Below are positions 19,285-27,432 of a stretch of 64,000 nt of DNA, piece by piece; within the stretch, counting starts at the first letter, position 1; each line of letters opens with the position of its first letter. The stretch covers positions 62,001 to 126,000 of the forward strand of contig JAFLUZ010000001.1 in NCBI GenBank assembly GCA_022508535.1, written 5' to 3'. Source of the DNA: Erysipelotrichales bacterium (lineage in GTDB: Bacteria; Bacillota_I; Bacilli_A; RFN20; CAG-826). Both the position numbers and the translations under genes were made by a program. The notes below the pieces were generated by a model. It was not told where the DNA came from, searched no databases, and was given only the letters and a program-made list of their open reading frames with translations.

Positions 19285-21124
19285 AATAGTAAGTTTTAGA
19301 ATAATTACCATTCCTTTTAATTTTGAATGGTTTTAAATCTAAATCTGGTTCATAAAAATTTTCTAATTTACAATCCATTAAACTATCGGCTATACTTACA
19401 AAAATTTTCTTTGCAAGTGAGCCGTTTTTTAATTCTTCGTTTTCGTCATTACCGACATGAACTAATATTGTATATTCTTTGTTAAAACCTGCTACCCAAG
19501 AATCAGATATTGTTGATCCGGTTTTAGCAGCAAATGTTTTGTTTGTTTGATATTCAATTAAAGAAGGTGTTGTATATGATGATAGTGCTCGATCAAAAGG
19601 ACTTGTAAGCATAAAATTTATTGCTAATACGTATTTTTTATTTAAAGAAAATTTATAACCATCATTAGATTGAAAAATTACTTCACCATTTTTTAAATTG
19701 GCTTCTTTAATAATATTTGGAACATAATATTTTCCATCGCTTGCAAAAGTGTTATAAATAGAAGCAAGTTGCAATGGAGTCATTGTATTTGTTCCTAAAC
19801 CTATAGTGGGATTTTGGACAACATCTTTAATATCAAATCTTTTTAGGCAATTAGCAAGAGTTTCGCTTCCAATTAAAAGTAGTGTTTTTGTTGCGTAAAT
19901 ATTATCAGATAAGGCAATGGCTTCTACCATTGTTATTGGCCCGTTTGCGTATGTGTTTGTCGCATTAGATGGAGAATATTCACCAATATTTTCTAAATTA
20001 AAAGTGGTCTTTTCAGAAATTAATTCAGTTGTAGTGTCTAGCCCTTTTTCTAGTGCTAAATAGTAAAGTAATGGCTTGATAGTAGAACCAGTTTGACGAA
20101 AGGAAGATGTGGCACGATTGAATTGCGAAGTGTTATAGTCTACTCCACCAATTAAACATAAAACATCGCCGCTATTTGGCTTCATAACCACAACCGATAT
20201 TTGGTTTTCTTTTTCATCAATATTATAAGATTTAATAATGTTATTAACTTTTTTTGTAATATCTAAATCTATTGTGCTATGCACATCGATGCCAAATGAA
20301 AGATTTGTTTCATTGAGTAAATTTCTTTCACTTAATACTTGTTTTATTGCATCAAAATAATAAAGAATATTTGACTCTTGTTCACTTTTTTTAATGAAAC
20401 TATATTTTATTTGTTCGCTCATTGCGGTGTCATATTCAATATTTGAAATGTCTTTTCTTTCTAACATAATTTTTAGTACTTGTTCTTTTTTTCTTGTGCT
20501 TTGAGTTTCATTAATGTCTGGTGAATAATATGAAGGAGCAGAAATAATGCCGGTCAAAACTGCAGATTCAGCCAAAGTTAGCTCATTAGGGGATTTTTTA
20601 AAAAAGTAATAACTTGCCTCATCAATTCCATAAATATTATGCCCGAAATAAACACAGTTTAAATATGATTCAAGAATTTCATTTTTGCCATATGACATTT
20701 CTAATTTTCGTGCTAAAACTGCCTCTTTTAGTTTTCTTAAAATGCTTTTTTCGTTATTTAAATATAATGTTCTTGCCACTTGTTGAGTAATTGTAGATCC
20801 TCCAGCAACAATATCATTTTTTTTAATATTATTAATAAGACTTGCAACAATTCTTTTGTAATCGAACCCATGATGGGAATAAAAACTTTGATCCTCTGAT
20901 GCAATAATACTTTTTATCATATATGGGGAAATGTCATTTAGTTTTACATATTTTCCTAAGCCGTAATAGTGATAGGAAAATCCATATTCATCGCCATTAT
21001 CATAAATAGTGAATTCGTTATTGTGTCCAACAATTAAACTTGGACCTAAAAATATGGCAATGTTTATTACGACAGTAAATATAATTGGAATTAGTATTAA
21101 CTTTTTTAAAATTTTCTTTTTCAT
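19274..21124 (-). CDS. Class A penicillin-binding protein (transglycosylase/transpeptidase)
   Basis: 616 residues from ATG 21124; an in-frame TTG at 21160 is possible but adds a non-family tail. A short cytoplasmic basic stretch and one N-terminal membrane anchor lead to the GT51 transglycosylase (SEDQSFYSHHGFD, GGSTITQQVARTLYL, LESYLNCVYFG). The transpeptidase domain has the nucleophile motif STIK at Ser347, SDN, and KTG at 534-536. It polymerises and crosslinks peptidoglycan, showing that the organism has a murein wall and is not a wall-less Mollicute. The C-terminus is short. The gene is convergent with gltX (11-bp overlap) and divergent from the next gene. Confidence 0.93.
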   Translation of the reverse strand: MKKKILKKLILIPIIFTVVINIAIFLGPSLIVGHNNEFTIYDNGDEYGFSYHYYGLGKYVKLNDISPYMIKSIIASEDQSFYSHHGFDYKRIVASLINNIKKNDIVAGGSTITQQVARTLYLNNEKSILRKLKEAVLARKLEMSYGKNEILESYLNCVYFGHNIYGIDEASYYFFKKSPNELTLAESAVLTGIISAPSYYSPDINETQSTRKKEQVLKIMLERKDISNIEYDTAMSEQIKYSFIKKSEQESNILYYFDAIKQVLSERNLLNETNLSFGIDVHSTIDLDITKKVNNIIKSYNIDEKENQISVVVMKPNSGDVLCLIGGVDYNTSQFNRATSSFRQTGSTIKPLLYYLALEKGLDTTTELISEKTTFNLENIGEYSPSNATNTYANGPITMVEAIALSDNIYATKTLLLIGSETLANCLKRFDIKDVVQNPTIGLGTNTMTPLQLASIYNTFASDGKYYVPNIIKEANLKNGEVIFQSNDGYKFSLNKKYVLAINFMLTSPFDRALSSYTTPSLIEYQTNKTFAAKTGSTISDSWVAGFNKEYTILVHVGNDENEELKNGSLAKKIFVSIADSLMDCKLENFYEPDLDLKPFKIKRNGNYSKTYYSIY

Positions 21125-21210
21125 AATTATATTTTTTGTTGTATCAAGAATTGTATGCAATTTATTTCAACTAATTTGCATTTGAAGTATAATATAAAAG
21201 GTGAAAATAT

Positions 21211-21588
21211 ATGATTGATAAAGTGATTATTGAACAAATTCAAAATGTTGATGAAATAGTGAAATCTACTTTTGAAGGTGAAATTGTAAGCAAAACAGAT
21301 GATTCTATTAAAATTGTGTATAAAAACCAAGGTAAACTAAATAATTTGATAATTAAAAAACTATCAGAAGATAGAATTATGCTTGGAACTTTATCACATA
21401 TGAATGAATTAATAATTAATCGAATCACAGATTTTAAGCATACAGTAGAAGGATATACGTTCAATCTTAAAAGCAAAATGATTGCTTTCACTTTTAGTAA
21501 TGATAGTATTGAAATCTATTATAATTTGATACTTGATGGTAATGTTATTAGTAACAATAATTTAAAAATAGTGTTTCAAAACGCATAA
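21211..21588 (+). CDS. DUF1934 / YwiB-like beta-barrel protein
   Basis: 125 residues, dominated by alternating beta-strand pattern. Length, strand pattern and position (directly before rpoE) match the YwiB/DUF1934 family, calycin-like barrels of unknown function. Sequence identity is low, so the assignment is partly positional. It is transcribed divergently from the PBP gene; TATAAT at 21188-21193 and AAGGTGA serve this gene. Confidence 0.6.
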   Translation: MIDKVIIEQIQNVDEIVKSTFEGEIVSKTDDSIKIVYKNQGKLNNLIIKKLSEDRIMLGTLSHMNELIINRITDFKHTVEGYTFNLKSKMIAFTFSNDSIEIYYNLILDGNVISNNNLKIVFQNA

Positions 21589-21651
21589 TATTGTAATAAA
21601 AAGTGGTTTACACTTGAAATTTTAGTAAAAATAGTGCATTATTTATTAGTT

Positions 21652-21680
21652 GAGTATTTAATAGTATACTATTAATACTC
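21652..21680. promoter_or_regulatory. 29-nt palindrome in the rpoE leader
   Basis: GAGTATT (21652-21658) mirrors AATACTC (21674-21680), and the inner AATAGTA (21660-21666) mirrors TACTATT (21667-21673), with a single unpaired T. It sits 10 bp before the AGAGGAGG ribosome site of rpoE. There is no T-run, so it is not a terminator; it could be an operator or an mRNA hairpin. Confidence 0.5.
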
Positions 21681-21704
21681 ATGAACATAAGAGGAGGAAA
21701 ACTT

Positions 21705-22130
21705 ATGGCACAAAAATCAATGGTAGATATTGCTTACGAGTACGCAAAACAATTTGATGACTTAGTTCCATTTAAAACTTTATGGGAAAAAGTTGTAGAA
21801 GAACTAGGTTTTAGTGAAGAAGAAGCAAAAGCCAAAATTAGCATTTTTTATACAAATTTATCTTTAGATTGCCGCTTTCATTGTGAATCAGATAACACTT
21901 GGATTTTAAGATCTAAATTATTATTTGATGATGCAACAAAGAATGTATTCTTTATCGAAGAAGATGGTAATGAAGGTGAATCTGAAGAAGGCGAAGAATA
22001 TGGATATTCTGAAGATGATGGAGAAGAAAGTGATGATACTGTTTCTTCAGAAATAGAAGATGATGACGATGATTCATTAAATAGTAATATGTATAATAAT
22101 GATGATGACGATGACGATGATGTCATTTAA
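21705..22130 (+). CDS. rpoE: DNA-directed RNA polymerase delta subunit
   Basis: 141 residues from ATG 21705, which has AGAGGAGG 7 bp upstream; an in-frame ATG at 21681 lacks a ribosome site. The N-terminal HARE-HTH domain (about residues 1-85, SMVDIAYEYAKQ, VPFKTLWEKVVEELGF) is followed by an almost purely acidic Asp/Glu tail ending in runs of Asp. Delta is found in Bacilli-type Firmicutes and increases RNA polymerase recycling and promoter selectivity. The neighbour fba matches the broad Bacillus arrangement. Confidence 0.95.
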   Translation: MAQKSMVDIAYEYAKQFDDLVPFKTLWEKVVEELGFSEEEAKAKISIFYTNLSLDCRFHCESDNTWILRSKLLFDDATKNVFFIEEDGNEGESEEGEEYGYSEDDGEESDDTVSSEIEDDDDDSLNSNMYNNDDDDDDDVI

Positions 22131-22151
22131 ATAAAAAGGAGAATTATTTTT

Positions 22152-23009
22152 ATGGGTTTAGTTAGTATGAAAGAAATGCTCATCAAAGCACGTAGTGAGC
22201 ATTACGCTGTTGGTCAATTCAACATTAATAATCTTGAATGGACACAAGCAATTCTTGATGAAGCACAAGCTTTAAATGCACCAGTTATTTTAGGTGTATC
22301 TGAAGGTGCTGGAAAGTATATGGGTGGATGGCCAGTTGTTGCTGCAATGGTAAAAGCCTATATCGAAGCAAAGAACATTACAGTTCCAGTTGCTTTACAC
22401 GTTGACCATGGTACATCATTTGAAAGTGTAAAATCTGCAATCGATGCTGGATTTAGTTCAGTTATGATTGACGCATCTCACTATTCATTTGAAGAAAACG
22501 TTGAAATTACAAAGAAAGTTGTTGATTACGCTCACGCTCGTGGTGTTTCAGTCGAAGCCGAACTTGGTAAAGTTGGTGGACAAGAAGATAATATCGTTGC
22601 TGAAACAATGTATGCTGATCCTGAAGAATGCCGTATCTTGGTAGAAAAAACAGGAATCGATTGTTTAGCACCTGCTTTAGGTTCAGTACATGGCCCATAT
22701 CATGGTGAACCAAAATTAGGATTTGACGAAATGGCTTATATTAATGATTTGTTAAAAATGCCTTTAGTCTTACATGGTGGCTCTGGTATTCCTGATGATC
22801 AATTAAGAAAAGCAATTGATCGCGGTACTGCAAAAATTAATGTTAATACAGAATCACAACAAGCTTGGACAGCAATTGTTCGTAAGGTTATTGCAGAAAA
22901 TGCTACAGTATATGATCCACGTAAAATCATTGGTCCTGGTAAAGAAGGAATACGTGAAGTAGTACGTGCAAAATGTGAAGTTTTCGGTTGTATCAATAAA
23001 GCAAACTAA
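22152..23009 (+). CDS. fba: Class II fructose-1,6-bisphosphate aldolase
   Basis: 285 residues, a zinc-dependent aldolase. Visible are [10 protein letters not shown], the metal and catalytic region [31 protein letters not shown], the second metal histidine in [11 protein letters not shown], and [11 protein letters not shown]. It cleaves fructose-1,6-bisphosphate in glycolysis. Codon use is clearly that of a highly expressed gene. AAAGGAG precedes the ATG and a terminator follows directly. Confidence 0.97.
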   Translation: MGLVSMKEMLIKARSEHYAVGQFNINNLEWTQAILDEAQALNAPVILGVSEGAGKYMGGWPVVAAMVKAYIEAKNITVPVALHVDHGTSFESVKSAIDAGFSSVMIDASHYSFEENVEITKKVVDYAHARGVSVEAELGKVGGQEDNIVAETMYADPEECRILVEKTGIDCLAPALGSVHGPYHGEPKLGFDEMAYINDLLKMPLVLHGGSGIPDDQLRKAIDRGTAKINVNTESQQAWTAIVRKVIAENATVYDPRKIIGPGKEGIREVVRAKCEVFGCINKAN

Positions 23010-23035
23010 AAAATGCCTTTTTTAGGCATTTTTAT
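23010..23035 (+). terminator. Rho-independent terminator after fba
   Basis: AAATGCCT (23011-23018) pairs with AGGCATTT (23024-23031) around a T-rich loop and is followed by T residues. Confidence 0.85.
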
Positions 23036-23054
23036 TTGAAAGGAGTGTCTAAAT

Positions 23055-24008
23055 TTGGAAAAGAAAATATATCAAAAAATAGTTGAACATGATATTATCA
23101 CTATTTTTGGACATGTTATGCCTGATGGCGACTGTTATGGCTCTCAACTAGGTTTTAAAGAAGCAATTATCGCAACATTTCCTAATAAACAAGTTTATAT
23201 ATTAGGAACTGGTTTGCCATTTCTATTTGAACGCTTGGCGCCAATGGATATAGTTGATGATGAAGTTATAAAAAAATCATTAGCAATTGTTCTAGATGTT
23301 GGAAATACTGAGCGCGTCGAAGACCAAAGATTTTTAATGGCGAAAGAAATAATTAAAATTGATCACCATATTTTCGTTCATAAATATGGAGATTTGGAAT
23401 TAGTTGATGAAAGTGCTATTGCGTGTGCACAAATTGTAACCCGTATTATTGAAAAAAATAATATGTCGATAACTAAATTAGGTGCAGAAGCATTGATGCT
23501 AGGAATAACCACAGATTCTGGACGTTTCATGTATGGTCAAACTGGTGAAGACACCTTTAGAGCCGCGAGTTTTTTGATGTCAAAAGGTGTAGATTTACGT
23601 TCATTATACGATACTCTTTATGCGTCAAATCTTAATGATATTAAATTTAAAGGCTACTTTTTAAATTCTTTCATTGCAGAAGATGGTTTATGTTATATAA
23701 CGATGACTTTAGAAGAGGTAAGAAAATTAAATGTTGATTCTGATTACGCTGCTAGTCAAGTGAATTTGATTTCTGGTATCAAAGGTTATCCTATTTGGGC
23801 AACTTTTGTTGAGAAAGACAATGGTTTAATTCGTTGTGAATTAAGAAGTCAAAATCCTAGTTTAAATGTTCAACTAGTTGCAAAAAAATATGGTGGTGGC
23901 GGACATATCCAAGCTGCTGGATGTCGTGTCAAATCATTTGAACTTGTTGATAGTGTAATAAATGACTTAAAACTTCTTATTAAAGGAGAGTTTAAAGATG
24001 TGGAATAA
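23055..24008 (+). CDS. nrnA: DHH-family bifunctional oligoribonuclease/pAp phosphatase, NrnA-like
   Basis: 317 residues. DHH-superfamily motifs: GHVMPDGDCYGSQ near the N-terminus, VLDVGNTER, the signature KIDHH (here IKIDHHIF), TDSGRF, and the DHHA1 glycine-rich end GGGGHIQAAGCRV. NrnA degrades 2-5 nt RNAs and hydrolyses 3'-phosphoadenosine 5'-phosphate. The start is TTG at 23055, with AGGAGTG 8-10 bp upstream; the first ATG is inside the conserved N-terminal motif, so a TTG start is required. It overlaps the next gene by 11 bp. Confidence 0.88.
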   Translation: MEKKIYQKIVEHDIITIFGHVMPDGDCYGSQLGFKEAIIATFPNKQVYILGTGLPFLFERLAPMDIVDDEVIKKSLAIVLDVGNTERVEDQRFLMAKEIIKIDHHIFVHKYGDLELVDESAIACAQIVTRIIEKNNMSITKLGAEALMLGITTDSGRFMYGQTGEDTFRAASFLMSKGVDLRSLYDTLYASNLNDIKFKGYFLNSFIAEDGLCYITMTLEEVRKLNVDSDYAASQVNLISGIKGYPIWATFVEKDNGLIRCELRSQNPSLNVQLVAKKYGGGGHIQAAGCRVKSFELVDSVINDLKLLIKGEFKDVE

Positions 24009-24774
24009 TGAATTAAAAGCCGCAATAGAAGCAGGCTTAAAAGCTAAAGAAAAAATTATGGAGATATATAATACTCTCTTTGATGTGGAAATTAAAGATG
24101 ATAATTCTCCTGTGACTTTAGCGGACAAAACTGCAGATAAAATGATAAGAGAACATTTATCAAAACTATTTCCTGATTATGCTTTTTTAACTGAAGAATC
24201 AGAAGATGATATAAGACGTCTTGATAATGACCATGTTTGGATTGTTGATCCAGTTGATGGAACAAAAGATTTTGTTGCAAGAGACAATGAATTTACAACA
24301 AATATTGCTCTTTCTTATAAAAATGAAATTGTTGTTGGTATTGTAATTATTCCTGCAAGTGATGAATATTATTACGCAATTAAAGGAGAAGGTGCTTTTA
24401 AAGTAAAAGGCGATATAGTTACAAGAATTCATGTCAATGATAAAGTTAATGATTTGACAGTATTAACTTCTAGATTTCATGTGTGCCAAAATGAATTAGA
24501 TATGATCGAAAAACATAGTGATAGGATTAAAAATGTTAAATGTTTTGGCTCTTCCATAAAAGCATGTAAAATTGCTTCTGGTTTAGCGGAGATTTCTTAT
24601 CGCTTATCTAGTGGAACAAAAGAATGGGATACAGCAGCAATTCAAATTATTGTTGAAGAAGCTGGAGGCGTATTTGTAAAACCTAACGGTGAACGCATGT
24701 TCTATAATCGCAAAGATGTTTATAATCGAGAAGGATATATCATCACTAATAGAAAAGAAAATATTTTATTATAA
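23998..24774 (+). CDS. cysQ: Inositol monophosphatase-family phosphatase, CysQ-like
   Basis: 258 residues. Lithium-sensitive phosphatase motifs: SPVTLADKTAD, FLTEESEDD, WIVDPVDGTKDFVARDNEFTTNIAL and the late GTKEWDTAAIQIIVEEAGG. This subgroup includes 3'(2'),5'-bisphosphate nucleotidase CysQ, which removes pAp, and inositol phosphatases; sequence alone does not settle the substrate. Sharing an operon with an NrnA-like pAp phosphatase favours CysQ. AAAGGAG inside nrnA serves as its ribosome site. Confidence 0.75.
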   Translation: MWNNELKAAIEAGLKAKEKIMEIYNTLFDVEIKDDNSPVTLADKTADKMIREHLSKLFPDYAFLTEESEDDIRRLDNDHVWIVDPVDGTKDFVARDNEFTTNIALSYKNEIVVGIVIIPASDEYYYAIKGEGAFKVKGDIVTRIHVNDKVNDLTVLTSRFHVCQNELDMIEKHSDRIKNVKCFGSSIKACKIASGLAEISYRLSSGTKEWDTAAIQIIVEEAGGVFVKPNGERMFYNRKDVYNREGYIITNRKENILL

Positions 24775-24800
24775 AGAATCACTTTGTGGTTCTTTTTTTT
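24774..24800 (+). terminator. Rho-independent terminator after cysQ
   Basis: AAGAATCAC (24774-24782) pairs with GTGGTTCTT (24786-24794), with one G-U pair, followed by a run of T. Confidence 0.85.
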
Positions 24801-24831
24801 ACTTAAAATGATTGCGTTTGCATAAAATTTA

Positions 24832-25575
24832 ATGGTGGTTACATTGATTAAATTACGTAAACTAAAACTTTCGATGTTAGGAAAAGCGTTACTTATTATT
24901 ATTTCATTTATTATGTCATCAATTTATGGAATAAGAGCAACAAGTGACAATTTTAGATCTCATATTCTTGATTATGCCACTATGCAGGCACAAAAAGTTA
25001 TGACTTACATTTCCACAACTATAATTGAAGAATTAAATACTGAATATAGCATTGAAAGTAAGGATTTAATAACATATGAAACTAATGAAGGTGATGTAAC
25101 AACTATTGTATTTGATACAAAATTTCTTAATGATTTTTTAAAAATTGCTACTACAAAAACACTATCTTTAATAAAAGAAGTAGAAAAAGGCGAATATGAT
25201 AATAAATATTTTCCTGAATCCAATACTTATAAGAACAATTCTGGAATTATTTATGAAGTTCCAGTTGGACTAATTACCAATAACGTAATTTTATCTAATA
25301 TTGGTGGAAAAATCCCTATTAAATTTGAAAGTTTAGGAAGTGTAGAAGGCAACATTATTAGCAAAACATCATCATTTGGATTAAATAACGCTTTAATAAA
25401 TATTTATCTAAATCTTTCTATAAACACACAAGTAATCGTGCCTGATTCTTCTAGAATACAAAATACTCAGACAGAAGTACCTATATTTATGTATATCATA
25501 AACGGAAAAGTACCTTCATATTATTATGGAACAAAAGCAGTATGTAAAAATATTGCAAGTGAGGTGGAACTATAA
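24832..25575 (+). CDS. yunB: Sporulation protein YunB homologue
   Basis: About 247 residues with one N-terminal membrane anchor and an outer domain. It follows YunB as remembered from Bacillus along most of its length: a YATMQAQKVMTYI helix, TIVFDTKFLN, IIYEVPVGLITNNVILSNIG, GKIPIKFESLGSVEG, GLNNALINIYL, and a QVIVPDSS segment. YunB is made in the sporulating mother cell and is needed for efficient sporulation. The true start may be TTG at 24844, with GGTGG at 24834-24838, because nothing resembles a ribosome site before 24832. CATAAAAT at 24821-24828 resembles a SigE -10 but lacks a clear -35. Confidence 0.85.
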   Translation: MVVTLIKLRKLKLSMLGKALLIIISFIMSSIYGIRATSDNFRSHILDYATMQAQKVMTYISTTIIEELNTEYSIESKDLITYETNEGDVTTIVFDTKFLNDFLKIATTKTLSLIKEVEKGEYDNKYFPESNTYKNNSGIIYEVPVGLITNNVILSNIGGKIPIKFESLGSVEGNIISKTSSFGLNNALINIYLNLSINTQVIVPDSSRIQNTQTEVPIFMYIINGKVPSYYYGTKAVCKNIASEVEL

Positions 25576-26474
25576 TGCGTGCGTACATTTTTGATAAATA
25601 TGGTTACTATGAAGATGATGAATTTGCTACAGAATTCGATTTTCAAGGATGGCATTTTAAACTAGAAAAAATTGATAAAACTGAACAAGAATTATCCGAT
25701 CTAAACGATTATATAAAAAAATTAGAAAATCTTTTTTATGATAGTGGTGTTTCAATTATTAAAAATAGAGATGGGAATTTTTTATCTATCGCTGATTTTG
25801 GAAATTGCGCTCTTGTATCAGTTAAAGACTATTCATTGAATGCTAATGATTTATTAAAAATGCATACATATTTTAAAAATGAAGAGAAAGATGCAAAATA
25901 TACCATTAAGGAAATGTCTAAATTATGGGAAGATAAACTTGATTTAGTAGAAGAAAGAATTTTACCATCTTTTAAAATAGATGATTATTCATATGAAAAA
26001 GTTATGACCACAATTATATTCTCTTTAGGACTTGCGGAAAATGCGCTTCAATATTTAGCTGAACTATCATTAGATTATGGCGATAATATTGAAAATCTAA
26101 CGCTTGCCCATAAAAGATTTTATGAGTTTTCTAGTTATGAATTTTTTTCTCCTTTTAATTTAATTGTTGATTCTCCGATGCGTGATTTAGCAGAGCTATA
26201 TAAAAGTAATCTTATTGATAATACAAGACTATTGCAAATATTAACTAAGTATAATCCAACACCAAAAGAGGTAGGATTACTTTTAGCACGCATTATCTAT
26301 CCTACACCATTATTTGATTTGCTAGATGAATATTATGTTTTAAAAAAAGATATGAAACTAAAAATTTTAGAATATAAAGAAAAAGCCTCTAAATATTTAG
26401 AGGCCATAAAAGATTTAGAAAAACAACTAGTACAAATTTATAGTATTCGTCCAATAAAGTGGATGAATGAATAG
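25575..26474 (+). CDS. yutH: YutH-like spore coat-associated protein (CotS/kinase-fold family)
   Basis: 299 residues, no signal peptide. The middle and C-terminal half follow YutH of Bacillus: LGLAENALQYLAEL, LAHKRF, FNLIVDSPMRDLAELYKSN, VGLLLARIIYPTPLFDLLDEYY. YutH belongs to the spore-coat CotS family with an aminoglycoside-kinase-like fold, but the catalytic HGD and DxD motifs are absent here, so it is likely a non-catalytic structural protein. It overlaps yunB by one base, and the next gene is a yutI homologue, so the yun/yut neighbourhood is preserved. Less certain than yunB because identity is low. Confidence 0.65.
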   Translation: MRAYIFDKYGYYEDDEFATEFDFQGWHFKLEKIDKTEQELSDLNDYIKKLENLFYDSGVSIIKNRDGNFLSIADFGNCALVSVKDYSLNANDLLKMHTYFKNEEKDAKYTIKEMSKLWEDKLDLVEERILPSFKIDDYSYEKVMTTIIFSLGLAENALQYLAELSLDYGDNIENLTLAHKRFYEFSSYEFFSPFNLIVDSPMRDLAELYKSNLIDNTRLLQILTKYNPTPKEVGLLLARIIYPTPLFDLLDEYYVLKKDMKLKILEYKEKASKYLEAIKDLEKQLVQIYSIRPIKWMNE

Positions 26475-26720
26475 TTATTTGATTTCACGTTCGCTTGCCA
26501 ATTTGACACCAAGCACACCAGGAACTTCTTCCATAAGAATCATTTCAATTCCTTCGGAAATAGTAGTGTCAATCATCATGCAATCTGCACATGCACCAAT
26601 CATATTAATATAGACAATGCCATCTTCAAATGCAACAAATTCAACATCACCGCCATCACGACGGATGAATGGACGAATCTTATTTATTGTAGATTGGATT
26701 TGTTCCTCAATACTTACCAT
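26475..26720 (-). CDS. NifU C-terminal domain protein (YutI-like Fe-S carrier)
   Basis: 81 residues from ATG 26720, with GGAGG at 26726-26730; an in-frame TTG at 26732 is less likely. The NifU C-terminal fold is clear: IRRDGGDVEFV, then GACADCMMID with the CxxC cluster ligand pair. The domain transfers Fe-S clusters to target enzymes (MiaB is one such enzyme type). It converges on yutH with no gap between the stops. Confidence 0.93.
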   Translation of the reverse strand: MVSIEEQIQSTINKIRPFIRRDGGDVEFVAFEDGIVYINMIGACADCMMIDTTISEGIEMILMEEVPGVLGVKLASEREIK

Positions 26721-26779
26721 ATTTTCCTCCAAGTAATAACTAAGTTTTTACTATATAAAACTCATTGTTTAAAAATAAT

Positions 26780-26811
26780 AAAACGCGCCTAAATTCAAGA
26801 CGCGTTTTTTT
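26780..26811 (-). terminator. Terminator of the tRNA cluster
   Basis: AAACGCG (26781-26787) pairs with CGCGTTT (26801-26807). On the minus strand the stem is followed by TTTTATTATTTTT; on the plus strand by TTTTTT, so it can act in both directions. Confidence 0.75.
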
Positions 26812-26817
26812 GATGAA

Positions 26818-26905
26818 TGGTGCCCGGGACCGGAATCGAACCGGTACGGTATCGCTACCGCAGGATTTTAAGTCCTGTGCGTCTACCTATTCCGCCACCT
26901 GGGCA
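26818..26905 (-). tRNA. tRNA-Leu(TAA), CCA encoded
   Basis: 88 nt including an encoded CCA (TGG at 26818-26820). The acceptor arms TGCCCAGG and CCGGGCA pair, the anticodon loop reads CTTAAAA giving TAA, and there is a long variable arm as expected for a class II tRNA. It is the last of five tRNA genes transcribed right to left. Confidence 0.95.
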
Positions 26906-26911
26906 TCGAGA

Positions 26912-26988
26912 TGGTGACTCGCCGGAGATTCGAACTCCGGACCCCTTGATTAAAAGTCAAGTGCTCTACCGTCTGAGCTAGCGAGTCA
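26912..26988 (-). tRNA. tRNA-Lys(TTT), CCA encoded
   Basis: 77 nt including CCA. Acceptor TGACTCG pairs with CGAGTCA; the anticodon stem CTTGA/TCAAG encloses CTTTTAA, anticodon TTT. Confidence 0.95.
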
Positions 26989-27064
26989 TGGCTGGGGTAA
27001 CTGGGATCGAACCAGTGAGATGACAGAGTCAAAGTCTGTTGCCTTACCGCTTGGCTATACCCCA
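26989..27064 (-). tRNA. tRNA-Gln(TTG), CCA encoded
   Basis: 76 nt including CCA. Acceptor TGGGGTA pairs with TACCCCA, discriminator G; the anticodon stem ACAGA/TCTGT encloses CTTTGAC, anticodon TTG. It abuts the tRNA-Lys gene directly. Confidence 0.95.
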
Positions 27065-27070
27065 ATAGGA

Positions 27071-27154
27071 TGGTGGAGGAAGGTGGATTTGAACCACCGA
27101 ACCCTAAGGAACTGATTTACAGTCAGCCGCGTTTGGCCGCTTCGCTATTCCTCC
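27071..27154 (-). tRNA. tRNA-Tyr(GTA), CCA encoded
   Basis: 84 nt including CCA. Acceptor GGAGGAA pairs with TTCCTCC; the anticodon stem CTGA/TCAG encloses a loop with GTA; a long variable arm as in bacterial tRNA-Tyr. Confidence 0.95.
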
Positions 27155-27171
27155 ACGTTTTACATATATAA

Positions 27172-27247
27172 TGGTGGATGTTGAGGGGATCGAACCCACG
27201 ACCTCTACCTTGTAAGGGTAATGCTCTCCCAGCTGAGCTAAACATCC
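27172..27247 (-). tRNA. tRNA-Val(TAC), CCA encoded
   Basis: 76 nt including CCA. Acceptor GGATGTT pairs with AACATCC; the anticodon stem TACCC/GGGTA region encloses TAC. It is the first gene of the cluster Val-Tyr-Gln-Lys-Leu. Confidence 0.95.
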
Positions 27248-27366
27248 GCATATATTTATACATGCTTTTATAATATATCATTGCAGTATCAAATAGTCAA
27301 TAATTTTTAATTTTATTTTTTATAAAAACAAAGTACATATTTCATTGCTTTTTATTCTTATTTATA

Positions 27367-27400
27367 AAAGAAAAAGAACTCATTATTTTATGAGTTCTAT
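27367..27400 (-). terminator. Rho-independent terminator after the S1-pgi gene
   Basis: GAACTCAT (27377-27384) pairs with ATGAGTTC (27391-27398). Read on the minus strand the stem is followed by TTTTTCTTTT. Confidence 0.8.
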
Positions 27401-27432
27401 TATAGTTTTAAAGATGTTTTTTTAAAAGAATA

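Noticed and set aside
21878-22126. Serine-rich ORF on the minus strand
   Set aside because: It is the complement of the acidic Asp/Glu tail of rpoE; the composition is an artefact of GAT/GAA repeats and there is no ribosome site.
22003-22130. GATGATGAC-type repeat read as a tandem repeat or microsatellite
   Set aside because: It encodes the poly-acidic C-terminus normal for RNA polymerase delta.
26883-27065. 60-residue ORF on the minus strand
   Set aside because: It lies wholly across tRNA-Leu, tRNA-Lys and tRNA-Gln genes.
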